DNA from: Spongiibacter taiwanensis | GTDB lineage: Bacteria > Pseudomonadota > Gammaproteobacteria > Pseudomonadales > Spongiibacteraceae | Assembly (NCBI RefSeq): GCF_023702635.1 | Contig: NZ_CP098455.1 | Span: 3,348,001 to 3,412,000 of the forward strand | Length of the DNA: 64,000 nucleotides | Reading direction: 5' to 3' | In this document: positions 1-8,270 of the stretch, one piece after another | Layout of the letters: every line of letters starts with the position of its first letter | Numbering within the stretch: position 1 is the stretch's first letter | The notes under the pieces: model-generated | What the model was told of the DNA's origin: nothing | Seen by the model: the letters and a program-made list of their open reading frames with translations, nothing else | Databases searched by the model: none | Position numbers and translations under genes: made by a program

Positions 1-23
1 TTTTCTACCCTACTAGCTGAGTT

Positions 24-59
24 GGAGCGCAGAAAATGCGGTTTCTGCAGCGGCGCTCC
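24..59. other. Interrupted hairpin upstream of the Rieske gene
   Basis: The outer arms GGAGC (24-28) and GCTCC (55-59) enclose a second stem, GCAGAAA (29-35) with TTTCTGC (42-48), around a 6-nt loop; six bases (49-54) bulge out on the right side. It ends about 30 bases before the oxygenase start codon. It could be a leader-RNA structure, an operator, or the terminator of a gene left of the window, although no T tract follows. Confidence 0.35.
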
Positions 60-90
60 CACAAGCTGAATAGTGAGGCTAGAGAATAAG

Positions 91-1275
91 ATGGCGATGC
101 AAGAACCCCAAAGCCAGGCGGCACCTGCCGGGCTGACAGACTCACAATGGCAGGCGATCACTGAGTTGACCTGCCATGAGGAAACCCGAATCCCGACTGA
201 CGAAGCGAATCGGCCGAGTGACGTCTATCTGAGCCAGGCGCGCTTTGATGAGGAAATGAAGGATATTTTCACCTCGTTGCCGATGGTGGCGACGATGTCT
301 TCCTATCTGCCGGAGCCGGGTATGGCATTGGCGATAGAGTGTAGTGGTGTACCGGTGTTGGTCACCCGGGATCGCGAGGGGCAAGCCCGTTGTTTTATCA
401 ACGCCTGTCGTCACCGAGGCTCGAAATTGGTGGAGAGTGATGAGCCGGTGAAATCTGCCCGTTTGTCTTGTCCTTACCATGCCTGGACTTATGGGATGAA
501 CGGAGATTTGATCGGGGTGCCGCGGCAGGAAACCTTTCCGTCGTTAAAAAAATGCGACCTGGGCTTGGTCGCCCTGTCTACCCATGAATCCGGCGGTTAT
601 ATTTGGGTGTGCCTTGACCCGGAAAAATCACCGTCGATGGTGGAGGGCAGTGCGCAGATTTGTGCGGATCTGGAGGCCTTTGGTCTGCACAAGATGCATG
701 TTTATGGCCGTCGCCGATACGATCTCAAGGCGAACTGGAAATTGGTGGTAGAACCCTTTCTGGAGCCGTACCACATCCAGCGACTGCACGCGAATTCCAT
801 TGCCAAGATGTTTGTCGACGCCCCCAATGTTATTCGCATGCTTGGCCCGCATCAGCGCCAGTGTTCGGGCAAGGCCAATTTCGATCCGGCGATACTGCAG
901 GGCAATATCGATAACCTGCACAAATACATCACCCATGCTTACCTGGTGTTTCCCAATACGGTGGTGGTAACGAGCCCCTACTATATCAGTGTGATGGTGT
1001 TACTACCGACGGCGACAGATCGGACGGTGGTGGATTACTACATGATGGTTAAATCCGCGCCGGATAATCCCAAGGCAGACGACCTGTATGCGCGCTCTTA
1101 CCAGTTGATTGACGAGGTCTTTGGTGGCGAGGATTTTCGTGCAGCTCAACTGCAGCAAGAGGGGTTATCCAGCGGTGCGATTGAGCGGGTGTTCTTCGGC
1201 GGACTGGAGGAAATGATTGGGCCCTTTCATGAGGCCGTGGAGTCCTTTCTAACTGCCGACCCGGTGCCCTGCTAG
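91..1275 (+). CDS. Rieske [2Fe-2S] aromatic ring-hydroxylating oxygenase, alpha subunit
   Basis: Predicted terminal oxygenase that inserts molecular oxygen into an aromatic or alicyclic ring using electrons from a ferredoxin. The 394-residue protein has the Rieske cluster ligands C106-x-H108 and C127-x2-H130, then the catalytic domain with the mononuclear-iron motif YHIQRLH (H228, H233). Length and order fit the alpha-subunit family. No beta-subunit gene lies nearby, so it may act as an alpha-only (homotrimeric) enzyme. I chose ATG 91 because it follows a GAGG-containing leader; a GTG at 73 is in frame but poorly placed. A ferredoxin gene ends about 65 bases downstream on the opposite strand and is the obvious electron donor. 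The substrate cannot be read from sequence. Confidence 0.85.
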   Translation: MAMQEPQSQAAPAGLTDSQWQAITELTCHEETRIPTDEANRPSDVYLSQARFDEEMKDIFTSLPMVATMSSYLPEPGMALAIECSGVPVLVTRDREGQARCFINACRHRGSKLVESDEPVKSARLSCPYHAWTYGMNGDLIGVPRQETFPSLKKCDLGLVALSTHESGGYIWVCLDPEKSPSMVEGSAQICADLEAFGLHKMHVYGRRRYDLKANWKLVVEPFLEPYHIQRLHANSIAKMFVDAPNVIRMLGPHQRQCSGKANFDPAILQGNIDNLHKYITHAYLVFPNTVVVTSPYYISVMVLLPTATDRTVVDYYMMVKSAPDNPKADDLYARSYQLIDEVFGGEDFRAAQLQQEGLSSGAIERVFFGGLEEMIGPFHEAVESFLTADPVPC

Positions 1276-1285
1276 CAAGTAAAGA

Positions 1286-1309
1286 GAGGGGCAGTGCGCC
1301 CCTCGTTTT
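1286..1309 (+). terminator. Rho-independent terminator after the Rieske gene
   Basis: Stem GAGGGGC (1286-1292) and GCCCCTC (1298-1304) with a 5-base loop, followed by GTTTT. It sits between two convergent genes and may serve mainly the plus-strand oxygenase. Confidence 0.6.
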
Positions 1310-1340
1310 CGGCGAATGACGGCAAATACGGCCGGGAGAT

Positions 1341-1661
1341 TTAGTGCTGATGCTCGGGCAGCTGCAACACAATTCCCTCAAGTTCGGCGGTCACCGGAAT
1401 CTGGCAGGTGAGTCGACTGCTGGGCTGGGGTTCTGGTACGTAGGAGAGGATGTCTTTCTCCATTTCGCTTTGTTCCGGCAGTTTTTCCTGCCACTCGGGC
1501 GCGACCATCACGTGGCAGGTGCCGCACACCATGGAGCCACCGCAATCGGCGGCGATACCGGAAATATTATTCGCTACCGCAGCCTCCATTAGGTTGCCCT
1601 CTTCGGGAATGTCGACGGCGGTTTCTTCGCCGGAATGGGTTCTGAAAACAACATTGACCAT
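1341..1661 (-). CDS. Adrenodoxin-type [2Fe-2S] ferredoxin
   Basis: A 106-residue electron carrier. Cluster ligands are C40, C46, C49 (C-x5-C-x2-C) and C86, the spacing of the adrenodoxin/putidaredoxin class that donates electrons to P450s or oxygenases, rather than the plant class (C-x4-C-x2-C). The C-terminal region keeps the SRLTCQI element around the fourth cysteine. The gene converges with the Rieske oxygenase and diverges from the GMC oxidoreductase. A good minus-strand promoter and a palindromic operator lie just upstream (1713-1752). No ferredoxin reductase is adjacent; a flavin/[2Fe-2S] reductase gene exists far away at 61967-62950 but its own ferredoxin domain makes it an unlikely partner. 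Confidence 0.9.
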   Translation of the reverse strand: MVNVVFRTHSGEETAVDIPEEGNLMEAAVANNISGIAADCGGSMVCGTCHVMVAPEWQEKLPEQSEMEKDILSYVPEPQPSSRLTCQIPVTAELEGIVLQLPEHQH

Positions 1662-1697
1662 GGATTGATTTCTCGCTTTTTTATCTCGGCGTCAGCC

Positions 1698-1726
1698 TTG
1701 ACTGCGCCCTTAAATCTAAATACATT
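1698..1726 (+). promoter_or_regulatory. Promoter of the GMC oxidoreductase gene
   Basis: TTGACT (1698-1703), 17-base spacer, TACATT (1721-1726). It runs head-on against the ferredoxin promoter: the two -10 boxes overlap within the same palindrome. The match is weaker than on the other strand. Confidence 0.45.
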
Positions 1727-1731
1727 AGATT
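1713..1731. promoter_or_regulatory. Palindromic operator between ferredoxin and GMC genes
   Basis: Perfect dyad AATCTAA-ATACA-TTAGATT (7-bp arms, 5-bp centre). It overlaps the predicted -10 hexamers of both divergent promoters, so a dimeric repressor (TetR- or MarR-like size) bound here should control both genes. No regulator gene is adjacent. Operator function is inferred from symmetry and position. Confidence 0.6.
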
Positions 1732-1752
1732 AAATGTCGGGCTCACTGTCAA
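1724..1752 (-). promoter_or_regulatory. Sigma-70-type promoter of the ferredoxin gene
   Basis: On the minus strand TTGACA (1752-1747) is separated by 17 bases from TCTAAT (1729-1724). Initiation would fall about 55 bases before the ferredoxin start. The -10 lies inside the palindromic operator. Confidence 0.6.
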
Positions 1753-1840
1753 TGTTAATACGAGCAGTTTGTGCTGCTATTTGCGAGCTTCTCAACGACT
1801 AAAAATAACAGCGGCAATGACCGCGAAAGGAAAACAGGCT

Positions 1841-3466
1841 GTGGAAGAATTCGATTACATTATTGCCGGAGCGGGGGCTGCGGGCTGTGTGCTTGCCCAC
1901 CGTCTCTCCGAGAACCCCGCGCTGTCAGTGCTGCTGTTGGAGGCGGGTGGCGAGGATAAGCATCCCTTGATCCACATGCCAAAGGGGCTTGGCAAACTGA
2001 TCAGCGACCCGAAGTATATGTGGTTGTATCCTGCTGATGCCGAAGCCGGCAATGGCTTTGCTGACAATGAAGTGTGGGCGCGGGGCAGGGTGATGGGCGG
2101 ATCAAGTTCCACCAACGGCCTGATGTATGTGCGTGGTCAGCCTTCCGACTTCAATGAGATTGCTGCTCAATCGAGTGAAGACTGGTCCTGGGAACACATA
2201 GGAAAAGCCTATCAGGCGCTGGAAAACCATGAACTTGGTGCTGGCGAAACACGTGGTGCTCAGGGCCCGCTCCGAGTGACGGTGGCAAATCGTCGCAATG
2301 CCCTGACCGATGCCTTTGTCGCCGCCGGTGTTGAAATGGGTCTCCCCGAGTATGAAGACGTGAACGCGCCCCACGATGGTGAGTGTGTTGGCTATGCCTC
2401 CCGGACCATCTACAAGGGGCGGCGGATGAGCGCTTCCAAGGCCTTTATTGACCCCATCCGCTCGCGCAGTAACCTGACCATTGTGACCGAGGCGCTGGTC
2501 GATAAAGTAGTGTTTGATGGCCAGCGCGCCACTGGTGTTCAGGTGCAAATGGGTGGCAAGCAGCCGCGCTCCCGGCGCTTTACTGCGCGAAAGGAAGTCA
2601 TTATCTGTGGCGGGGCAATGGCCTCGCCCGGCATCCTTCAACGTTCCGGTATTGGCCCCGCCGATTTACTTAGCCGTCTGGGGATTCCCTTGATCGCGGA
2701 CAGCGCGGAAGTTGGCTGTAATTTGTTGGAGCACCGGGCATTGATCGCTCAGTGGCGCCTGAACGTGGATTTGTCAGATAACAAGGAATATGTCGGTTGG
2801 CGCCTGATCAAGAATGTACTCAAATACTTTGTGAATGGGTCGGGGCCGATGGCCTCGGGCGCCTACGAAGTGGGGGCGTGGTTTAAATCCTCTGCGGAGG
2901 TAGCCCGGCCAGATGTGCAATTCCTGGTGGCCCCGTTTAGCTTTGATCTTGCGTCTAACCGCGAGAAACTGGAGACTTGGCCGGGTATGACCGTGGTGGC
3001 CTACCCCCTGCGGCCAACCTCTCCTGGTCAAATCCATATCAATACTACCGATCCGGCGGCGTACCCCACGCTCGAGCCTAACTACCGGACGACTGACCAT
3101 GATATTAATTTGATGGTCAAGACGGTTGAGATTGCCCGTCGCTATGCCGCTCAGTCACCGCTGAAGCAAATGATCGACGCTGAGACGTACCCCGGGCCAG
3201 AGTGCCAATCCGCTGAAGATATCCTCGCTGCCTATGATAAGTACGGTGTCTGCGGCTATCACGCGGTGGGTTCCTGTCGCATGGGCGCTGACGAAAAGTC
3301 CGTGGTGGACCCGGCGCTTCGAGTGCGCGGGGTGAGCGGGCTGCGGGTGATGGATACCTCCGTCATTCCCCAGATTCCCTCGGGCAATACCAATGGCCCC
3401 ACCATGGCCATGGCCTGGCGTGCTGCGGATATTATTCTGCGGGACGCGGATCGCGCTTCATCGTGA
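1841..3466 (+). CDS. GMC-family FAD-dependent oxidoreductase (alcohol/choline dehydrogenase-like)
   Basis: Predicted cytoplasmic flavoenzyme oxidising a primary or ring alcohol. The 541-residue protein opens with the FAD Rossmann motif IAGAGAAGC and, about 25 residues later, an acidic LLEAGG segment. It has the GMC signature around GRVMGGSSSTNG. The catalytic C-terminal pair is H474 (GYHAVGSCRMG) and N518 (GNTNGPTMA). GTG 1841 follows an AAAGGAAAA ribosome site; ATG 1817 in the same frame is the alternative and would add 8 residues. It lies between the ferredoxin and a TonB-dependent receptor, suggesting a pathway in which an oxygenase product is further oxidised. The substrate is unknown. 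Confidence 0.85.
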   Translation: MEEFDYIIAGAGAAGCVLAHRLSENPALSVLLLEAGGEDKHPLIHMPKGLGKLISDPKYMWLYPADAEAGNGFADNEVWARGRVMGGSSSTNGLMYVRGQPSDFNEIAAQSSEDWSWEHIGKAYQALENHELGAGETRGAQGPLRVTVANRRNALTDAFVAAGVEMGLPEYEDVNAPHDGECVGYASRTIYKGRRMSASKAFIDPIRSRSNLTIVTEALVDKVVFDGQRATGVQVQMGGKQPRSRRFTARKEVIICGGAMASPGILQRSGIGPADLLSRLGIPLIADSAEVGCNLLEHRALIAQWRLNVDLSDNKEYVGWRLIKNVLKYFVNGSGPMASGAYEVGAWFKSSAEVARPDVQFLVAPFSFDLASNREKLETWPGMTVVAYPLRPTSPGQIHINTTDPAAYPTLEPNYRTTDHDINLMVKTVEIARRYAAQSPLKQMIDAETYPGPECQSAEDILAAYDKYGVCGYHAVGSCRMGADEKSVVDPALRVRGVSGLRVMDTSVIPQIPSGNTNGPTMAMAWRAADIILRDADRASS

Positions 3467-3494
3467 GCCGCGTGGCAGCCGGCTTTTTGACGTC

Positions 3495-3597
3495 AGTTAA
3501 CATTTCTTAACGGTATAGGTGTTTATCCCTATATGGGCGGAGCGGAGACTCCTTCAACATAAAACTACTGTCGTTAGTTAAATTAACTCCCAGTTAA
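3495..3597. promoter_or_regulatory. Cluster of AGTTAA half-sites upstream of the TonB receptor
   Basis: The 190-base gap before the receptor holds GTTAA-N6-TTAAC (3496-3511), the 13-bp dyad AGTTAA-A-TTAACT (3576-3588) and a further AGTTAA at 3592-3597. The repetition near the expected promoter suggests binding by a dimeric regulator. I cannot name the regulator. Confidence 0.35.
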
Positions 3598-3656
3598 ATA
3601 AGAAACGCTAAATAGCAAAGTCCACAAATATAAAAGCAACAGCACGGAGTATTATC

Positions 3657-5840
3657 ATGACAAACACCCCGAGGCAGACCCGCATTGCCCGCACGGTCGC
3701 ATCTTTTCGGCTTCCATCACTGGGATATACCTTGGCGTTGGCCGCTTTATCGCAACCCTTGTTAGCCGCCGAGGTTGTTATTGAAGAAGTCGTCGTGACT
3801 GCCCAAAAGCGGGCGGAGCGTAACGTGGATGTACCGATCTCAATTGACTCCTCAACCGGTGAGGAGCTGGCAAACGCGGGGATCACCAACACCCAGGACC
3901 TGGCCCAGACGGTACCGGGTTTGCGCCTCGACTTGTCAGGTGGCTTCTCTCAGCCCACCCTGCGCGGGGTGGGTAGCTCGGTGGCCGGACCGGGCTTGAG
4001 TGCTTCGGTTGCGACTTATGTGGATGGGATTTATCGGTCTAGTGCGCTAACTGGCGCCTTTGAAATGTCTGATATTGCCTCTGTACAGGTCTTGAAGGGC
4101 CCCCAGGGCACCCTCTTTGGTCGCAACGCTACCGGCGGCGCGATCATCGTAACCACCGAAACCCCGACCTATGAGCCGGACGCGGAGCTGAAATACGCCT
4201 ACGGCCGCTACAACGACAGCCGATTGCAGGTGCGCGGCTCGACCGGCCTGAGCGACACGGTAGCGGTAGGCATGGCGGCATACCTGCATGAAAATGACGG
4301 CTTTGTCACCAATACCGCCAATGGTGAAAAGGTCGACAGCATGAATAACTGGGGCGGCCGATTAAAGGGGCTATACGAACCCACCGACGCGTTGAGTGTA
4401 CTGCTGACCTATGCCCACAGTGAGCGGGACGACGGCTCACCGAACGGCTTGAATGCATACGAAGGCAGAGCGGTTGCGAATGATCCAAGCCACCCGTCAG
4501 TCGATCCGGTGCACAACGATGGCGACCCGATTACTATTCATACACGTCGCGGCAAAATTTCGTCGGACGCGCCCCTGGGGTTCACTTCCGAAAGCGACGA
4601 CATTGCCTTGAAGGTGGAATGGGATTTAGGCGACCTTGTTTTCACATCCTACACCGGCTATCACGATGAAGTGGTGGTTTACGAGCAGGACTACGATGTC
4701 ACCACCTTGCCGATTTTCCACGGTAAGTTTCAGGTGGATGATGACTCCTTCTCCCAGGAGTTTAACTTGACCTCCACGGGCCCCGGTCCATTGCAGTGGG
4801 TAGCGGGCTTGTATTACTTCGAGAACGACAACCAGTTTCCGTTTTTTAATCTGGTCGCCACCGGTTTCGAAGTGGCGCCGGCCTTTGCCAATGGGCAGAA
4901 GACCAAGAGCTGGGCAGCCTTTCTTGACGGAAGTTACGACCTGACTGATCGCTTGACACTTACCTTGGGCGGTCGCTACAGCGTGGATAAAATGACCGTT
5001 AATTTTGAAAGCGCGGCCAACGGTGTTCCCTACACCGAGGCAGACGAGCAGTTTGAGGACTTTTCGCCCCGTGCGGTGCTTCGTTACAGCCTGGATGAAA
5101 ACAGTTCGGTGTATGCCTCGGTCACCCGAGGCTACAAGTCGGGTGTCTTCAATGCCGCCGGTTTTAGCACTGTGCCCGTGGAACCCGAGGAAATCACCGC
5201 CTACGAGATTGGCTATAAAACCCAGACCGGGCAGTGGAGTGCTGATGTTGCCGGCTTTTACTATGACTATGCCGAGCTACAGGTGAATCGCTTTGTTGAT
5301 GCAGGGTCCATCCTGGTCAACGCGGCAGAAGCGACGATTTACGGCCTGGATACCCAAATAGGTTATGCGGCCACGGCTGACCTGCGCTTTGACCTCGGCT
5401 TGGCCTATACCCATTCTGAATACGACGATTTTGAAAACGCGCCTGCCTATGTTGGTACAGGGTTTCCTGGCGATCCCTATGTGACGGCTGATGTGGATGC
5501 GACAGGTAATGAGCTGCTGAGAACTCCAGAGGTGACCGCCAATGTATCGATGCAGTACCAGCATCCCGTCGCCAGTGGCATGGCGCGCTTCAACGCCAGT
5601 TATTACTACTCATCAAAGTTCTATTTTGATGCCGCCAATGACACCCATCAGGATGCCTACGGCTTGCTGAATGTGCGGCTTAGCTGGGCGCCTCAGGATG
5701 AGCGTTACGAGATTGCTGTCTATGCCAACAATGTGACTGATGAGGAATACCTGGTCCAGGTATTGGCCCAGAGCGCAGCAATGCTACAGCAATACGGCAC
5801 GCCGGCTACCTATGGTGTGGAGTTCACCTTGCGTTTTTAG
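3657..5840 (+). CDS. TonB-dependent outer-membrane receptor
   Basis: A 727-residue receptor for energised uptake across the outer membrane. It has an N-terminal signal sequence ending near ALAALSQPLLAAE, then a TonB box (IEEVVVTAQ), the plug domain with GGAIIVTT, and a beta-barrel ending in aromatic residue F (GVEFTLRF). The form of the TonB box and plug is that of the large marine/sphingomonad catabolic receptor group often found beside oxygenases, not of a typical siderophore receptor; that comparison is from memory. GGAG at 3646-3649 places the start at ATG 3657. Context with the Rieske and GMC genes suggests it imports their hydrophobic substrate. A strong terminator follows. Confidence 0.85.
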   Translation: MTNTPRQTRIARTVASFRLPSLGYTLALAALSQPLLAAEVVIEEVVVTAQKRAERNVDVPISIDSSTGEELANAGITNTQDLAQTVPGLRLDLSGGFSQPTLRGVGSSVAGPGLSASVATYVDGIYRSSALTGAFEMSDIASVQVLKGPQGTLFGRNATGGAIIVTTETPTYEPDAELKYAYGRYNDSRLQVRGSTGLSDTVAVGMAAYLHENDGFVTNTANGEKVDSMNNWGGRLKGLYEPTDALSVLLTYAHSERDDGSPNGLNAYEGRAVANDPSHPSVDPVHNDGDPITIHTRRGKISSDAPLGFTSESDDIALKVEWDLGDLVFTSYTGYHDEVVVYEQDYDVTTLPIFHGKFQVDDDSFSQEFNLTSTGPGPLQWVAGLYYFENDNQFPFFNLVATGFEVAPAFANGQKTKSWAAFLDGSYDLTDRLTLTLGGRYSVDKMTVNFESAANGVPYTEADEQFEDFSPRAVLRYSLDENSSVYASVTRGYKSGVFNAAGFSTVPVEPEEITAYEIGYKTQTGQWSADVAGFYYDYAELQVNRFVDAGSILVNAAEATIYGLDTQIGYAATADLRFDLGLAYTHSEYDDFENAPAYVGTGFPGDPYVTADVDATGNELLRTPEVTANVSMQYQHPVASGMARFNASYYYSSKFYFDAANDTHQDAYGLLNVRLSWAPQDERYEIAVYANNVTDEEYLVQVLAQSAAMLQQYGTPATYGVEFTLRF

Positions 5841-5853
5841 CCAATCCGATTTG

Positions 5854-5920
5854 CCGGCGGCATTTGCCGCCGGGTAAAGAATATCACCCGCCTGGCCCAC
5901 AACCCTGTGGGCCTTTTTTT
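5854..5920 (+). terminator. Double hairpin terminator after the TonB receptor
   Basis: The first hairpin CCGGCGGCA/TGCCGCCGG (5854-5873) has no T tract. It is followed by a classic terminator, GGCCCAC/GTGGGCC (5894-5913) with a 6-base loop and seven Ts (5914-5920). Confidence 0.85.
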
Positions 5921-6055
5921 ATTTGATAAGCACGTTGACGAGAGCAAAAGGGCTGCTCTGGTGGTCCCTGCGGCAAATAAGGTCACACTCAGAGCGTCGG
6001 TGTGGGTACGAACCAAGGCGGGTTTTCACCGCTAATGGCCAGCCCTTTCGGGCAC

Positions 6056-6079
6056 AAAAAAGCCCGCTGAAGCGGGCTT
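6056..6079 (-). terminator. Terminator of the choice-of-anchor lipoprotein gene
   Basis: On the minus strand AGCCCGCT and AGCGGGCT form an 8-bp stem with a 2-base loop followed by a run of Ts (plus-strand As at 6056-6061). It lies 30 bases past the stop codon. Confidence 0.8.
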
Positions 6080-6106
6080 ATTGGTATTGCTGAGGGCCGG
6101 ATTGCC

Positions 6107-7960
6107 TTAGTTGACGATCTCGATATCAAAGAAGGCGGTGGTGCCGCTCACTTCGTTGCCCACAATCAGCATGGGACGGCTGGTGGGGCTGTCTTCGGCG
6201 CTGACAAACTTGATGGACTCGGGGCCGAGATCGCCAACCAGGTCCAGATCGTCTTCGACATCAGCCAGAGTGAAGTCCCGTGGGTTGATGTACTGAACGA
6301 AACGGGGCGATTCGGGGTTGCTGATGTTGTACACCATGACGCCACCGACCCGCTCCAGACCGATAAAGGCGTAGGTCTTACCGGCAACCACACCCACTTC
6401 AATGGCCTCAGGCTCGGGACCTTTGTCGTCGGAGCGATCGTCACCTTCGTTGTCATCGTTGCTGGCATTGAAGCCGAACAAGCCCAGACGGTTGGCAGTA
6501 ATGACTTCAAAGTCGCTGCCAGAGTCATACACCCGCTGCATGGTGCTCGCATCCCAGATTGAGAAGGAGCGGGCACCGTAGCTGTACAGACCTTCGTAGC
6601 TGCAATCGGCCTCAGGTAAACCGGTTGTCGCCAGTGATGCACAGGCGCCGGTGGTACCAAGGTTGGCAACCACTTTCAGACGACCCAATTGTTCGTCCTC
6701 GTCAAAGCCGGCAGGCAGACGGGCCAACAGGTCAGCGGAGAACGTGGCGCCATCATCTTCGATATCTTTGATGCGCACTTCATCCAGGTAGTGGAAGCAG
6801 TCGCCGTCGTCAAAGTCGAATCCGCCCTGAGCGGTACAATCGGCTTCATCAGCCGCGCCAGTCAGGTATTCGCGACCATCGCCTTCGTTGGCGGTCAGCA
6901 GGTAGGTTTTGCCGGCGACTTCAATGATTTCGGCGCTGTCAGGCATGTACACACCAAACACCGGCCAGTTGCGAATATTGATCGCACCGTCGTCGTTGCT
7001 CGCGTCGAGTTCGTTGCCGGGAATCGAGAAGTCCTTGAAGCCCAGGCCAGTAATGCTGGCCACGGTATTATCGGCCAGATTGATTTCGGCCACGGCGTTG
7101 TTTTCTTGCAGCATTACGTAGGCGGTTTGGCTATCGGCGCTGACCACCACGTATTCCGGCTCCAGGTCGGCGCCCTGAGAGGCCGATTTGGACGAGATGC
7201 GCACCGGGCCCGTTAGCGCAGCAGTGCCAAGGCTAATCTGAGTCACGTTGGCGGCCGTTACATTGGTGATACCACCAGAGACATCGATCACGGTCACGGT
7301 GCCTTCCGGGTCGATAGAGTAATCGCCATTGGGCTCGCCTTCGTTGGCGACAACCACTTTGCTGCCATCGGGGGTGAAGGTCAGCATATCGGGCAGTGCA
7401 CCGGCCTGAAGGGCGGTGACGAAGGTGCCGTCAGTCTGATAAAAGGCAACGTAACCGGGCTGGGTTTTCGGGCTGGCTTCAATGGCCACAGCCAGAAAGC
7501 CATCGTAGACAGACACACTGTTAGCGGCGCCTAGATCGTCGGTGTCGATGCCTTCAACGGCGCCAGCCACATCCGCGGCCACATTCAGCGAGCTGATCAG
7601 CGCGGGCGCTGCCGGATCGGTGGCGTTGAGTACATCGACCTTGCCAGACTGGGCATTGACCACAAAGGCGCGGTCAGTAGCGGGATCGAAATCAACAATC
7701 TCCGCCGCTGACTCGTCAAATTGACCCGTTTCAAAGCGGCCCATGAAAGACAGCACGATATTGGTGTCGGTCGCGTTTTCACCGGCCGGGCCCTGGGGAC
7801 CCTGGCTGCCGGGTGTACCCGGTGTGCCCTGTTGACCCTGCTCACCTTGAGGGCCCTGGGCGCCGGTTGCACCCCGATCTCCATCATCCCCGTCGCAGCC
7901 GGCCATCGCCAGCAAGGCGGCGGTGATACCGGCTGCGATGGTGGTTTTTCTAATAATCAT
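6107..7960 (-). CDS. Choice-of-anchor I family lipoprotein with collagen-like N-terminal stretch
   Basis: The 617-residue protein has a lipoprotein signal (lipobox LAMAGC, Cys22). An acidic linker leads into about a dozen Gly-X-Y collagen-like triplets (roughly residues 29-64). The rest is a large beta-propeller-like domain containing DPATDRAFVVNAQSGKVDVL, LPDMLTFTPDG and VVANEGEP. These segments match what I remember of the choice-of-anchor I family, members of which are sometimes annotated as alkaline phosphatase or surface proteins. An outer-membrane or surface location is likely. It diverges from a TonB receptor/solute-binding/kinase operon. The activity is unknown. The collagen-like stretch could act as a stalk between the lipid anchor and the domain. 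Confidence 0.75.
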   Translation of the reverse strand: MIIRKTTIAAGITAALLAMAGCDGDDGDRGATGAQGPQGEQGQQGTPGTPGSQGPQGPAGENATDTNIVLSFMGRFETGQFDESAAEIVDFDPATDRAFVVNAQSGKVDVLNATDPAAPALISSLNVAADVAGAVEGIDTDDLGAANSVSVYDGFLAVAIEASPKTQPGYVAFYQTDGTFVTALQAGALPDMLTFTPDGSKVVVANEGEPNGDYSIDPEGTVTVIDVSGGITNVTAANVTQISLGTAALTGPVRISSKSASQGADLEPEYVVVSADSQTAYVMLQENNAVAEINLADNTVASITGLGFKDFSIPGNELDASNDDGAINIRNWPVFGVYMPDSAEIIEVAGKTYLLTANEGDGREYLTGAADEADCTAQGGFDFDDGDCFHYLDEVRIKDIEDDGATFSADLLARLPAGFDEDEQLGRLKVVANLGTTGACASLATTGLPEADCSYEGLYSYGARSFSIWDASTMQRVYDSGSDFEVITANRLGLFGFNASNDDNEGDDRSDDKGPEPEAIEVGVVAGKTYAFIGLERVGGVMVYNISNPESPRFVQYINPRDFTLADVEDDLDLVGDLGPESIKFVSAEDSPTSRPMLIVGNEVSGTTAFFDIEIVN

Positions 7961-8270
7961 AACGATCTCCTACAGTTTGCAAAATGCTGCCAGCAGCTTC
8001 CGCGTGTTCTATTGCAGGCTCGTTATGTTTTGATGGCGGTTTTATGAAAATCGGGTGAAAGCCAGGCGGTTGGGTTGGGGAGGCGGGATGATCAGTCACG
8101 GGCACACTGAAACACCGAGTGTCAGTAGAATTCCGAATAAAGCTAATGTCGGTGCCACCGTATGGTGAGTTTTGGGCCGGTGCTGCCATCCGGTGGGCGC
8201 GTCATCCGGCCATTTACTGATGCGCTTACCTTATGACAAAAATAAAACAGTGGTATGAGGTGATTAACCT
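7961..8270. promoter_or_regulatory. Divergent intergenic region with possible degenerate Pho boxes
   Basis: This 310-base gap separates two divergent genes. On the minus strand 8250-8233 reads CTGTTTT-ATTT-TTGTCAT, the 7-4-7 layout of a Pho box with three mismatches. A poorer copy, TTTTCAT-AAAA-CCGCCAT, lies at 8050-8033, about 75 bases before the lipoprotein start. Both point toward the lipoprotein gene. I found no convincing -35/-10 pair. Confidence 0.25.
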
